Shown: positions 45,701 through 56,036 of the stretch, piece after piece
Position numbering within the stretch: the stretch's first letter is position 1
How the letters are laid out: the number at the start of each line of letters is the position of its first letter
Origin: Xiphophorus maculatus
Lineage: Eukaryota > Chordata > Actinopteri > Cyprinodontiformes > Poeciliidae
Reading direction: 5' to 3'
Assembly: GCF_002775205.1 (NCBI RefSeq)
Contig: NC_036460.1
Coordinates: forward strand, 1,618,056-1,682,055
Length of the DNA stretch: 64,000 nt
Program-made: the position numbers and the translations under genes
The notes under the pieces: model-generated
The model's database searches: none
What the model saw: the letters and a program-made list of their open reading frames with translations, nothing else
What the model was told of the DNA's origin: nothing

Positions 45701-48700
45701 AGACTCACTGCCTTCACACAGGAACTCTCTGCTCCCCACTGGAGCCTCTGCTTCTCCATAGAGCGCCCCCTGGTGGGCTGAAGGAGGCCCACAGCCAATC
45801 TCCCTGCAGACCACCTCTGCATCCTGCAGGTCAAAGTCTTTTTCACACACTGAGGACCACGACTGGTTGGTCTTCACCTCCAATCTGCCTGAGCACCGGT
45901 TGGTCCCTTGAACCAGCCTGACTGAGTCTGTGGATGCAGAAAAAAAAAAGGTTTAAAATATTTCAGAACTTTAATTTTTCTAGATCCACATGGAAACATC
46001 TCAGAGTTTGATCAAAATAAAGGCCAAGAAAAGTAAAGTAGAAAAACTCAGAGCATCAAAGGTGAAGTGAAACCGACTGTACCTGGAATTTTATCATTCA
46101 GTTTTATTTCTGCTGAATTTATCAGATTTTTGGGACATAAACATGTTAATAAATCCACTAAATGTCAAACAAACTTTAATCTCTGTGAAATTGTTAATAG
46201 TTCAGTGGATTTAAAAATAAATGTGGCAAAATGGCTGAACAGCGCCCCCTAGATCAGCCAGGCCAACAACCATAACAAACAAAAGGTTTTCCTGCCATTT
46301 TCATTAAAAACAGGAAGTCCACCATTTTGGATCAAAGTTAATTTTCTGTAGATTTTCATGTTTTGAAAATGTCTGATTTCCTTGAACTCCTCCTGGGATT
46401 TTGATGCATCGAGTCAAAGCAGCAGAGATTAAAAGTTATTAAAATGATGAGTTTTTGTTCATCTATGTGGCTAAACTGAAAACTTTATCTGGATATTTAA
46501 ATTATTTTAGTTTCTTTCTCCTCAAGGTTTCAGGTTCTTAGTTAAAGGTGACGGTTTCTCTGCAGACATCTGGAACCTGATGGAAGAAACATTTGAAAAG
46601 AAATAAATATGAGAGTTCAGAGTTACCTGAGCAGATGAACTTATGGCTCCGATCACTGTTTTCATCATCAGGTAAACATTTCTTTAATGCAGATCCTGAC
46701 TGCAAACAGTCAGAGCTGATCTGCCAAACTGGTCTCTCTGAAGCTTCCTTTGACCTTCTTGCTGAAACAGCAGAACCACAGTCCAGTTCAGCACAAACTG
46801 CAGCAGCTGAGTTCATGTCCCAGTAACTATACCAAACAGCCACTGGTCTCCACTCTTCTTGATGTAACATCTCCAGTCTCCCAGCACATCGGCTGGCCTC
46901 TCCCACCAACCTGATGTTGTCTTGATCTGAGCAGAGACAGAAAGTTCATTAATGAAGGAAGTGAAGCAGTGAACAGCAGCAGGTCTGCAGATCCTCCTCT
47001 ACCTGAACAGGTGAGTCCAACAGCTTGACCAGGTGAGCAGCTGTTTCTACCTGAACTCTTCCTGCTGCTGCAGTTCAGCAGAGCAGACTCACTGCCTTCA
47101 CACAGGAACTCTCTGCTCCCCACTGGAGCCTCTGCTTCTCCATAGAGCGCCCCCTGGTGGACTGAAGGAGACCCACAGCTAATCTCCCTGCAGACCACCT
47201 CTGCATCCTGCAGGTCAAAGTCTTTTTCACACACTGAGGACCACGACTGGTCGGTCTTCACCTCCAGTCTGCCTGAGCACCGGTTGGTCCCTTGAACCAG
47301 CCTGACTGAGTCTGTGGATGCAGAAAGAAAAAAGTTTCTTCATCATTTTCACTGAATTTGGTTCCAGTTTGTTCAGCAAAGCTCCAATACAGAGCAGACT
47401 CTGTGTGGAGGAACCAACCAACCAGTGGAGAACGGGTGGAGAGGGGAGCTGGGTGGAGTTTTATTTTTAAATCTACTGTTTAATATTCTTTACACTTTTA
47501 GCATCTGCTTATACTGCAGGCCGGCCCTGGAGATGGGTGGGAAAAAAACTTAAGATAAAAACACAGAGAAAATTACACAACATCACAAAGAACCTTTGAA
47601 TTATCAATTATTAATATTTCATCCTTGTCTTCTACAAAGCAAATGTGAGAACAGATTTAATCACAGAATAATAGAAACTATCATCTTTTTACACTTTAAA
47701 CTTAATTTGTGGAGGAAGTTCAATATTTGATCAGCTTCTTCTCAATGACATTCAGGTTTTAATAACCCTGAATCTAATCAAACGTCATTAAATCACTAAC
47801 CTGGTAAAAACCAGCCGCTCTGTAGCTACACTGTGATTCATCCAGAGAGTCTGGACTGTGTTGAGCTTTTAAATTTCACCCAGTTGCTAACGTTTGTCCA
47901 TGACATGCAATGCACCAGATCCACACTAAGAAGTTTCCTGGGCTGTAAACATGTAGAAAAAATCAATTACCAAGCACTGTTAGATGGAATCACTCAATCA
48001 GGTTTACTAGCATATTGTGCACAATACAGAGAACATATAAGAGGATCAATAGTGAAACATTTCTGATTGAAAACTCTTTCAGGCAGAGACAGCAGGAGTT
48101 TTATACCAAGGCTGAGGGAGAGACGCTCTGGTTCTCATGCAGCTGCAGGAAAACATCTCCCAACCTTCTGCTTCCAACCCAAACAGCTTCATTTGGTGAG
48201 AATCACTAGCATTTAGAATGAAGACAATACAACCAGCAGATATTACCTTACAATCATTTGTCCACCACAAAGCAGAGAAGAGCCGTTAAAGTTAATTCAA
48301 TATTTGGAAGTGTGGCCACCATGGACTGAACTTCCTCCACTGCATTGCTAAAACTACAGAGACTATGTTTCTAAAATAACAGAAAATAAATCATTGTTCA
48401 AACTTCTCCTTCTGTTCGCTGATTGGTCCGGTAGAAAATCTACCAGAGTGAATCCAGGTGAAGTGGAAGAAGCCCAGACTGAGCTGGAAGTGAGAATTTT
48501 TTTACAGTGGAGTTGGAAGCAGAACAGGAAGGCAATGGCCAGGATATGAAATCACCTGAACAGATGATCTCTACATTGTTGTCCTCATCTCTTCGTGACG
48601 ACACCACAGATCCACAGTGGAGCTGTCTGCAAGCTCCAGCTGCTGATGTAAAGTTCCAGTTCCAATTATCCACTGGTTTCCAGTCTCCTCGATTCTTCTT

Positions 48701-50840
48701 CTCCAGTCTGCCACCACAGCGTCTCCTTCCTGCTACCACTCTGAGTTCATCAGACAGCGCTGGAAGAAACAACATTTACATGTTGGGTTACAAAAAGCAA
48801 AGACAGATTCAGGATGTGTTGACAGGATCCTGTTGATCGTGTTTATTTGATCTTCTCTTGTTTCTTCCTCCTGTTAGAGGCAGAGCTATCATGGATGGTT
48901 CTGATCAAAGCATCTTTATGTTGGAATGGCCTAGTTAAAGCCCAGACCTAAATGTTATTAACACTCTGTAGTAAGACCTGAAATGTTTGTTATTATTCAC
49001 CTTTTCTACCCATTTATATTTTATGTCTTTACTGAAACCAACCAAAGTCAAATTCATTGTTTTTGTGTAAAAAATTGTCAAATCCAACAGATTCTGATTC
49101 TGATGCAGAGCAACCAGAACCAGAGCCGCTAATCTAACCTGGTAGATGAGCTGGTAGATAACTTCCATCGTAAAATTCAGATGTCATTGATTTCTGTGCC
49201 TAAATTAAAGTGAAGGTCGTGTCTGGTAGGAACAAAACTCCATGGAAAAATGTTCAAACATTTAGATCTGCAAGACAATTTAGCCGTCGGACCGAACGTA
49301 AAACTCAACTTTGTTTATTATGAAATCTATTAAGAAAGACTGAAGTTATCACTGCACACTAAAACATGCAAAGGAAACATTCTGCAGAAATCAGAAACAA
49401 AAACATGAACAATGATTGAACTTTATTTGCCACAGTTGACAGAATCACAAACCACCTGACCTGCAATCAAACTGGACCTGCAATCAAACTGGACCTGCAA
49501 TCAAACTGGACCTGCAATCAAACTGGACCTGCAATCAAACTGGACCTGCAATCAAACTGGACCTGCAATCAAACTGGACCTGCAATCAAACTGGACCTGC
49601 AATCAATTTGCCAAATACGCTGCAGAGAAAATTAAAAATATTACAGGATTAATCTGATCATCCACACTAAATCCAATATCTATGCTTAACCTGAACATAA
49701 CAAATGCAGAAAAAATGACTCAATTTTAAATACTCAACTATAAAAACTATAAAAACATTATAAATTAATTAAGCTCCTGTTCCTGCTGTCATTTCATCTG
49801 ATCTGATTCAAATATTAAACTCTTTGCTCTCATCAGGTTTTTTCCCCCTGCAGTTTTCAAACCACTGATATAAAAAATAAAACGATCTGAAAACATCATT
49901 ACTGCAGAATTACAGGCTGATCTCCAACCTTTCATCCATCAGCTAAATTATTGAAAAGCTGTTTCAACAATTAATTCTGCAAAACAACCGAAACTCTGAG
50001 TTCCTTTAAATCTGGACTAAAAACCCAGCTGGTCAGATTTGCTTTAGAAACATAATAAATGAAACACTGAACAACATTTTGATGTGTAACGACGACACTT
50101 TGACAAAATGTACTGTTTACTGGTTTACTGTGTGGTGTCTTTAGGACTTTTTGTGTTTTTATGACGTGAAGCACTTTGAACCGCCTTGGTGCTGAAATGT
50201 GCTTTACAAATAAACTGATCGATTGGTTGATTGATTCTAATCTGCAGCAGGCGAGTTCCACATCCTGCCTGAGACACTCCCACATCAGACGGAGCTCAAA
50301 CGTTTTCACCAACACAACCAGCGGTACCAGAAGCCGGTCCAATGACCGTGGTGCTACTGGGCTCGGTTGGCCAGCAAACGGGCCTGAGCAGAACCTCATA
50401 GAGAACCTGTGGAGCCAAGAGGAAGATGAGAGAATTCATGCAGAAGGAGCCATTTTATGTGGCTCCACCTGTTTACTGCGCAGATTCAGCGCTGCTGCAG
50501 AGTTTCTGCAGCTTCTCCTTATCAATCAATCAATCAGATTTATTTTATAGCACATTTCAGCAACACGGCAGTTCAAAGTGCTTTACATCATAAAAACACA
50601 AAAACCAACAATTCTTGATTTTATTAGCAGCAAGTAGACAATATAAACATCACTAACTGTAGCAGCAGCTCTATGATCTGAGACTAGAAACAGTTTCCAG
50701 TTTTTTGTTTGTAAAATTTAACATGTTTATCAGTCGATCATCTTTAATTTGAACTCTAGTGAATATTAGTGTTGTTGTGAAAGTGGAGTCCTACCTGAGC
50801 TGCAGAGACACAGAAGCAGCATCAGAGCTGTTTGGTCCAT
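42769..50840 (-). CDS. SRCR-Ig type I membrane receptor, 11 exons
   Basis: Exons, 5' to 3': 50795-50840 (signal peptide MDQTALMLLLCLCSS), 48556-48759 (short SRCR), 47003-47311, 46627-46926, 45619-45927, 45243-45542, 44235-44543, 43859-44158 (three SRCR-A/SRCR-B pairs), 43226-43555 (Ig-like, with YRCVYHV), 42938-43017 (helix LVVVLLGLLGSVLLLYF) and 42769-42861 (tail ending EEETAV). All junctions are GT-AG. Exon lengths sum to 2,580 bases, exactly 860 codons, and all extracellular exons are phase 1. SRCR-A exons have eight cysteines and are complete domains. SRCR-B exons have six, except the copy at 43859-44158, where one is Ser. The first SRCR exon encodes only about 68 residues and is truncated. 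The family includes CD163/M130- and CD5/CD6-like surface proteins that bind ligands in immunity and scavenging; a specific orthologue is not claimed. Extra exons in the large first introns cannot be excluded. Confidence 0.85.
43770..47922 (-). repeat. Tandem repeat, 1,384-bp period, carrying SRCR exon pairs
   Basis: Three units are spaced exactly 1,384 bp apart. Every splice site is displaced by the same number: acceptors 47311, 45927, 44543 and 46926, 45542, 44158; donors 47003, 45619, 44235 and 46627, 45243, 43859. Introns are also nearly identical, including the AGCGCCCCCTAGATCAGCC block near 44860 and 46240. The third unit loses similarity upstream of about 47330, so the rightmost unit is incomplete beyond its first exon. 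Unequal crossover is the simplest origin. Confidence 0.9.
47335..48550. other. Intron of the SRCR-Ig gene
   Basis: AT-rich DNA between the short SRCR exon and the first repeated pair. I found no further SRCR exon with good splice sites. A short sequence of unknown kind is present but no element was recognised. Confidence 0.45.
49459..49606. repeat. Minisatellite, 17-bp unit, 8.7 copies
   Basis: The unit ACCTGCAATCAAACTGG occurs eight times without variation and ends in a partial ninth copy. Perfect copies suggest recent expansion, so copy number probably varies among individuals. It lies in the first intron of the SRCR-Ig gene. Confidence 0.95.
49925..50235 (+). mobile_element. Non-LTR retrotransposon 3' end (family uncertain)
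   Basis: The stretch ends in GTGAAGCACTTTGAACCGCC, then GTGCTTTACAAATAAA and a GATTGATTGATT-type tail, the pattern of a common teleost L2/RTE-like 3' end. It is 5'-truncated and has no ORF. A second copy of the tail lies inverted at 50522. Confidence 0.5.
50522..50625 (-). mobile_element. Inverted retrotransposon tail
   Basis: The complement of a TGATTGATTGA-type tail, followed by TTTATTTTATAGCACATTTC and CAAAGTGCTTTACAT, marks the same family as at 49925-50235 on the opposite strand. Only the last 100 bases are present. Confidence 0.5.
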
Positions 50841-53200
50841 GTTTCCTCTGGATGTGGAGTGAAGCTTCGTCTCTTGATGTGATCAGGATGTGGCTCCAAA
50901 CTCTGAACATTTCCTACTTTAAGCTTTTTTATCTGCTACTTCCTGAACGTCACAGTTCAAGTCTTTGGCTGCTTTCAGAGACAACGCCTCCTTCCTAGGA
51001 GCTGATCATGAAGATGGGTTCATACTGGGCCTACTGGGATTCACAGTTATCACCAGTCTCTGTTGTTCCTGTGTTTAGTTCAGTCTTTGTTCTGCAGGTG
51101 GCCGGAGTGGATCCAGGTGTGTGATCCACTGAAAGAGAACCTGATGTTGTTGGCAGCAGTAGCTCAGCTTCCCTCCAGGAAGAAATGAGTCCAGGTGAAG
51201 CTGCTGTGAAGAGAAGAACCAGAGAGAACATAAACTTAATGTCAGCAAGAACTGCAGACTTTCAAGGATGGAGAGCAGTAGGAGAAAGAAGCAGAGGAAG
51301 GAGAAGTTTTCAGTTTGTCCTCCAGGAGGATTGATGGAACATCTTCAGATTATAATCTGGAACATTTAAATAGATTTTTTTCATGAGACATTTTACTGTC
51401 ATTTCATTTCATTTTTAGTCTTTGACCATCAGAGCAGAAAGGCTTCATAGAGGCAGAGAGAGAAATCTAAACATTAATCTAAAGTCTAGCCTCTGTGTGC
51501 TGGCGTGAGCCTGCTGAGTGATGCTAATCTGGATTGATGCTAATCTGGTTGAAGCTTCAGCAACTTTATCAGCTTGTTGCAACATAACCAGGTTTTTCAG
51601 CGTAAATCTAAACTTTAGATCTTCAACTGGAAAAAGTTGTTTATTTCAAAGAGCTGAAATATTTTAGGCCCATTTAACTCAAAACATTTATTATTTATAA
51701 TATTAAACACTTCCAGCCGCTTTATGTTGCTGCAGCAACATGCATTTATATCATAAAACAACGAATGAAGAGACATGAAAATCTAAAATATTAGCTGAAC
51801 CTCTGAGGTTCTGACCCAAAATCTGAGCCCGGTTGGACCAAAGTTACCTGTTTGATAGTCGGGTCGGGCTTCTGTGGTGCATTTTTAATAAGCCAGCAGG
51901 TTTTTTGGCATAGAAACCATAACTAATTTCTCCCTTGGACTAATTTCAATCTATATATTCATAATTTTACTAAAAGATTTTTTTTTTTGCATGTTTAGCT
52001 TTAGCCATATTTGGATAGGATCCCAGTTTAAAGCTGTCACTAAAATATTAAACCTTTCATAATTATTGTAAATATCTGAATATGACTGAGTGTCTTTGGT
52101 TGAACCAGGAGAAGAAACAACCTAGAAAGTGAGAATAGCAACAGATCTTAAAGATGAACTTCAGTGCCATAATGATGCATAATTTCATTTATTTACTTCA
52201 AACAAGAAACAAACATTTAGAGACATGAAGGTTGATCAGGTCTCTGTGATCAACGGCTGATTACAGAACAGCTGCTTACAGGTGTTTCTTATTTTTGTCA
52301 GGTTCGTTCCAAACATGATGGGATTGAGACGACGTCACCAGGAAGCAGAGCTGACCCTCCTGGACGCATCGATGTCAGCAAACGTTTCTCATGTCCAGAG
52401 AAACCGTCCCATCTGGACCAGTAAGATTATTTTCTGCCCTTTAAACTCCACTTTTCAGTCTCTCCAGAAAAATGTAGTTGTTTAAACTTTGAAACTGTTG
52501 ATAGGAGTAAATTGTGATGTCAGTGAAATGGGAGGAGCTTCAGTCAGGCGTCTACCTGTCGAGTTCAGGTGAATAAAAGCTGAAGCTCTGCTGCAGTATG
52601 AGCAGTTCAACTGCTTCAGTGCATTTAGTTTAGATAAGTTAATGAGTGATTTAATGTAAATGAACTGATTGATGTTTTTACTGATGTTTTGACTCTGAAT
52701 GTTTTCTGTTTAGCAGAAATCCTCTAAAACCATAAAAACCAATGAAAATGCAGGAAAACTCAGAAAGTTTCCTGCATTTCTGATGTTTTCCTGTTGATTC
52801 TGAACTGGTTGGTCTGATGTGAAGTGATTCTGTTTGAACAACTGAAACTGATTTTCCTAAAGTTGGTTTGATTCAAGCTGCTGAACAAAGCAAAGGTTTT
52901 GTTTTTCTGTCCCTGATTCTAAACCAGTGAAATCTGTTTTCTTTGTTTGATCCTGAACACAATATTTGCATCATGAATGATTCTTACACATCTGCTGAAC
53001 TTGACTTGTCGTATGAAATGTTTGAAGTTGATCTTAGAGGACTTTTAGGAAGAGTTTAGATTTTCCTCAGCTGTAGTTTCTGCAGAACGACGGTGTTTCT
53101 CTTTCAGAGTGACTCTGTATGACTGCAGGTCAGTTCGGACCACTGAGACACATGTTGGGTTTGCTTCGTTGTTCTATGGCTCTGAATCCTTTGGCGTCTC
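50841..53200. other. Intergenic; contains an OR relic
   Basis: It should contain the promoter of the SRCR-Ig gene (minus strand) and of the OR at 53207 (plus strand). I see no clear promoter elements beyond an AATAAAAGC at about 52573. The OR 3' relic is at 52261-52329. An ORF at 51031-51231 (minus) is discussed among rejected items. Confidence 0.4.
52261..52329 (-). pseudogene. Relic of an OR 3' end
   Basis: About 70 bases match the last part of the receptor at 28083-29036 (its 28118-28178 region), including GTTTCTTATTTTTGTCAGGT and ACATGATGGGATTGAGA. This corresponds to the end of TM7 and the start of the C-terminal tail. The rest of the gene is missing on the side where TM6 and TM5 should be (right of 52330), so a deletion removed it. 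Confidence 0.7.
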
Positions 53201-53206
53201 TTGGAC

Positions 53207-54148
53207 ATGAATGAGAACGTTCACATTGTGTTTGTCCTCAACGGTCTGAACGACTCGCTGACCAACCGTCGGATCTACTTTGGTCTCACACTGACGTCGT
53301 ACCTCTTCACCATCTTTGTGAACCTCACCCTCATCCTCACTGTGTGTCTGGATAAAACCCTCCACCAGCCGATGTACGTCTTCATGTGCAACCTGTGCTT
53401 CACTGGGATCTGCGGAGCGTCCAGCTTCTACCTGAAGCTGCTCAGCGACCTTCTGGCTGACGCTCATGTCATCACATACGCCGGCTGCTTGACTCAGATG
53501 TTCATCTCTTACACTTATATCTTCTGCCAGCTCAACGGTCTGACCATCATGGCCTACGACCGCTACCTGGCCATCTGCCAGCCGCTGCGTTACTGGGCTC
53601 TGATGACTGGCCAGAAGGTGGCGCTGCTGCTGCTGCTCACCTGGTGTCTCTCATTAGTGGAAACAGCTGTGGGCCTCGCCCTGATCGCCATGCTGCCTCT
53701 CTGCAGCCGCCACATTGCCAGAATTTTCTGCACTAGCTGGGAGGTGGTGAAGCTGTCCTGCTCTGACACCTCCGCCAACAATCTGTACGGCATCATGTTA
53801 ATGATCCTGCACTTGGTGCAGGTCATAGTGATCCTAGTGTCGTATGTCCATCTGGTCCGATCCGCCGCTCGCTCTCAGGAACACCGGAGAAAGTTTGCTC
53901 AGACCTGCCTGCCCCACCTCGTCTCTCTGCTCGTCTTCTCCGCCTCTCTGCTGTTCGATGCTCTGTACTCTCGTTATGGCGGCGGCTCCATGGCGGCGCT
54001 GCAGAACGCACTGGCTGCAGAGTTTCTCGTGGTGCCGCCCATCGTCAACCCCATCATCTATGGCATGAACCTGAAGCAGATCAGGACCAGAATCAGCCTC
54101 TGGATCAACTTCAGACCACAGAACCTTCATAGAGATTTATTAAAATAA
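53207..54148 (+). CDS. Odorant receptor, distinct from the cluster
   Basis: The start is the ATG at 53207 (MNENVHIVFVL); the frame is open to 53201 only through a TTG. It encodes about 313 residues without introns. Motifs are LHQPMYVFMCNLC, MAYDRYLAICQPLRY, CSRHIARIFC in loop 2, KFAQTCLPHLVSL before TM6 and VNPIIYGMN in TM7. The C-terminus is basic and longer than usual. It diverges clearly from the six other ORs and belongs to a different subfamily. A lone receptor lying between the SRCR-Ig and pgm2l1 genes may be the edge of another OR group. Confidence 0.93.
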   Translation: MNENVHIVFVLNGLNDSLTNRRIYFGLTLTSYLFTIFVNLTLILTVCLDKTLHQPMYVFMCNLCFTGICGASSFYLKLLSDLLADAHVITYAGCLTQMFISYTYIFCQLNGLTIMAYDRYLAICQPLRYWALMTGQKVALLLLLTWCLSLVETAVGLALIAMLPLCSRHIARIFCTSWEVVKLSCSDTSANNLYGIMLMILHLVQVIVILVSYVHLVRSAARSQEHRRKFAQTCLPHLVSLLVFSASLLFDALYSRYGGGSMAALQNALAAEFLVVPPIVNPIIYGMNLKQIRTRISLWINFRPQNLHRDLLK

Positions 54149-54729
54149 AATCACAGAACAAAAGTAGAACTGTAAGCAGTTATCAACGGTTCCGAGTCCG
54201 CACTCAGGACGGTGATTACTCCTCAGAGCTGTTCCCATCAGGATGTAGGAAGTATTTAATACATTTCAACAGTTTATTAAAATGTCATACTTTAACTTAA
54301 ATCTCCCAAAAATATTTCCAGGTAACCATGACTATATCTGGAACCATGTAAACTTGTTTCATGAAAAAAGTGAACTGTGATTTCAGCATATTTTACAGTG
54401 CAGACTCGATTTTAAAAAATTTAATACAATCACAACACAATAGAAATCCCTAAAATATTCTTTGAAGACTCGTTCTATATCTGGTGCACTATAAAAACGT
54501 GTCCATGTTCGTAGAGTTTATGTTTTTTTTAAAATAAAAAGTTATCTGCCATTTAAACAGTGATGGTAGTACATACCCAAATTATAAACATTCATATTTA
54601 ATCAAAATTTCATGAAATAATTGTAAAAAATATTGACATATTTAATTGTTTACCAGAGGAAAAATATGTGCATATGTGTAATACTTCAATAAAAAAAATT
54701 GCTTACCACCATTTTCAACAGTTTTTACC

Positions 54730-54796
<67 letters not shown>

Positions 54797-56036
54797 TTTA
54801 AATGTTGTACATCATTAAACATTAAATGATTATTACATTCGTTACTGTTTGGTGCATCTAGTAACTGCATTTTCTGAGCAAAGGAGTAAAGCATTGATCC
54901 AGATTTTATTCAGAATTCTGTAGAAGGAACTTTGAAATAAACATATTCTGGTTCAAACAATCTGCATTAGTCAAAAAACTATTTGGTCCAATTGCCAAAC
55001 TCCTCTTAATTAAGTGGTTTATTTAATATTTACAGTTTATACTGAACTCTGTCCAACTTGTTCTGGGTTGATTTGTCTGTTGAACTAAATGATTTTCAGT
55101 ATAAGGAGGGTAGCCATCTTGAAAGAAAGATGGCTACCTAATAAACACAAAAGGCCAAACACCAGTTTTCTATTTTATTGTAGCTCAGAGGAACAAGTTC
55201 ATTGAAATAAAAGGAGTGAAACTGCAACAGGAAGTTGAATCTTTACCAAAATAAAAGTCTTCAACAGCATCTCATAGCAGCAGGAATTCAGTCCTCATTA
55301 ATATATTTGCACCTCAGCCAGTAAAAAAATACACAACCTGTCCACATCTAGATAAAGCTTTAAACACTGATGAAGGAACATTCTGCTGGTTTCTCACAAT
55401 TCATCTGGAAAAATGTCATCAGAGATGAAAATAAATCATGTTTTCATTTTTACTCTCAGAAAAGAACAATTAAAGTTTTATTTCAGCAGCAAAACACAGG
55501 AAATATTGATTCTTACCTATAAGTGCACTAAAATCCCAGAATGCACCTGAGTAAGAGTCATAATGAAGCCACATGTCTGTTCAATTTCTTTGGATTTTTT
55601 GTTTGTGCTTTTTTTTTATTTTAGTGTTGATCAACAGTAAATCAAAACATTTCAACCAATTTCTGAAAACTGAAAAGATTTCTGATGAGTCTGCAGAAAG
55701 TTTTTAACAGAAATATAAAAACTGAAAAGTTTCAGCTGTTTTGTGTTTTTGGTTTGATATGTTCATTTTTCTCTTCACAAAACATCACAAGTCTTAAAGT
55801 AATGAACATTTACAGAAAATGTTATTGTTTTATAACCTGGAAAAACTTGGCCTAATAATCTCCAGCTGAATTTTTTAAATCTAAAAAATAAATAAAATAA
55901 AATCTAATATTTTAAATGAAACATTTGAGTTTCTCTTTACTTTTACGCATCAATAAACATCTATAACTGTTTCTGCAGCGACAGCTGATCCCCTGTCGGC
56001 CAATCAGAGGACAGGAAGAAGCTGCAGGAGGCGGAG
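54149..56036. other. Intergenic, microsatellite and hairpin
   Basis: It contains a long (AT)n microsatellite at 54736-54791 and a hairpin with perfect 12-bp arms at 55109-55120 and 55127-55138. The right end is the 3' UTR of pgm2l1 on the minus strand. No gene seen. Confidence 0.5.
54736..54791. repeat. (AT)n microsatellite
   Basis: About 28 uninterrupted dinucleotide repeats, followed by ACATATTTT. Likely length-polymorphic. Confidence 0.95.

Larger units (their letters stand above)
48760..50794. other. First intron of the SRCR-Ig gene, with repeats
   Basis: It contains the 17-bp minisatellite (49459-49606) and two inverted retrotransposon tails (about 49925-50235 and 50522-50625). No additional exon was recognised. 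Confidence 0.5.

Noticed and set aside
49459-49606. CRISPR-like array
   Set aside because: The 17-bp units are directly adjacent with no spacers; it is a minisatellite in a vertebrate intron.
51031-51231. Minus-strand ORF with a signal-peptide-like start (MFSLVLLFTAASPG)
   Set aside because: It lies upstream of the SRCR-Ig signal exon, the rest has no domain, and a splice acceptor falls inside the supposed signal peptide. It may be a decayed exon but is not supported as a gene.
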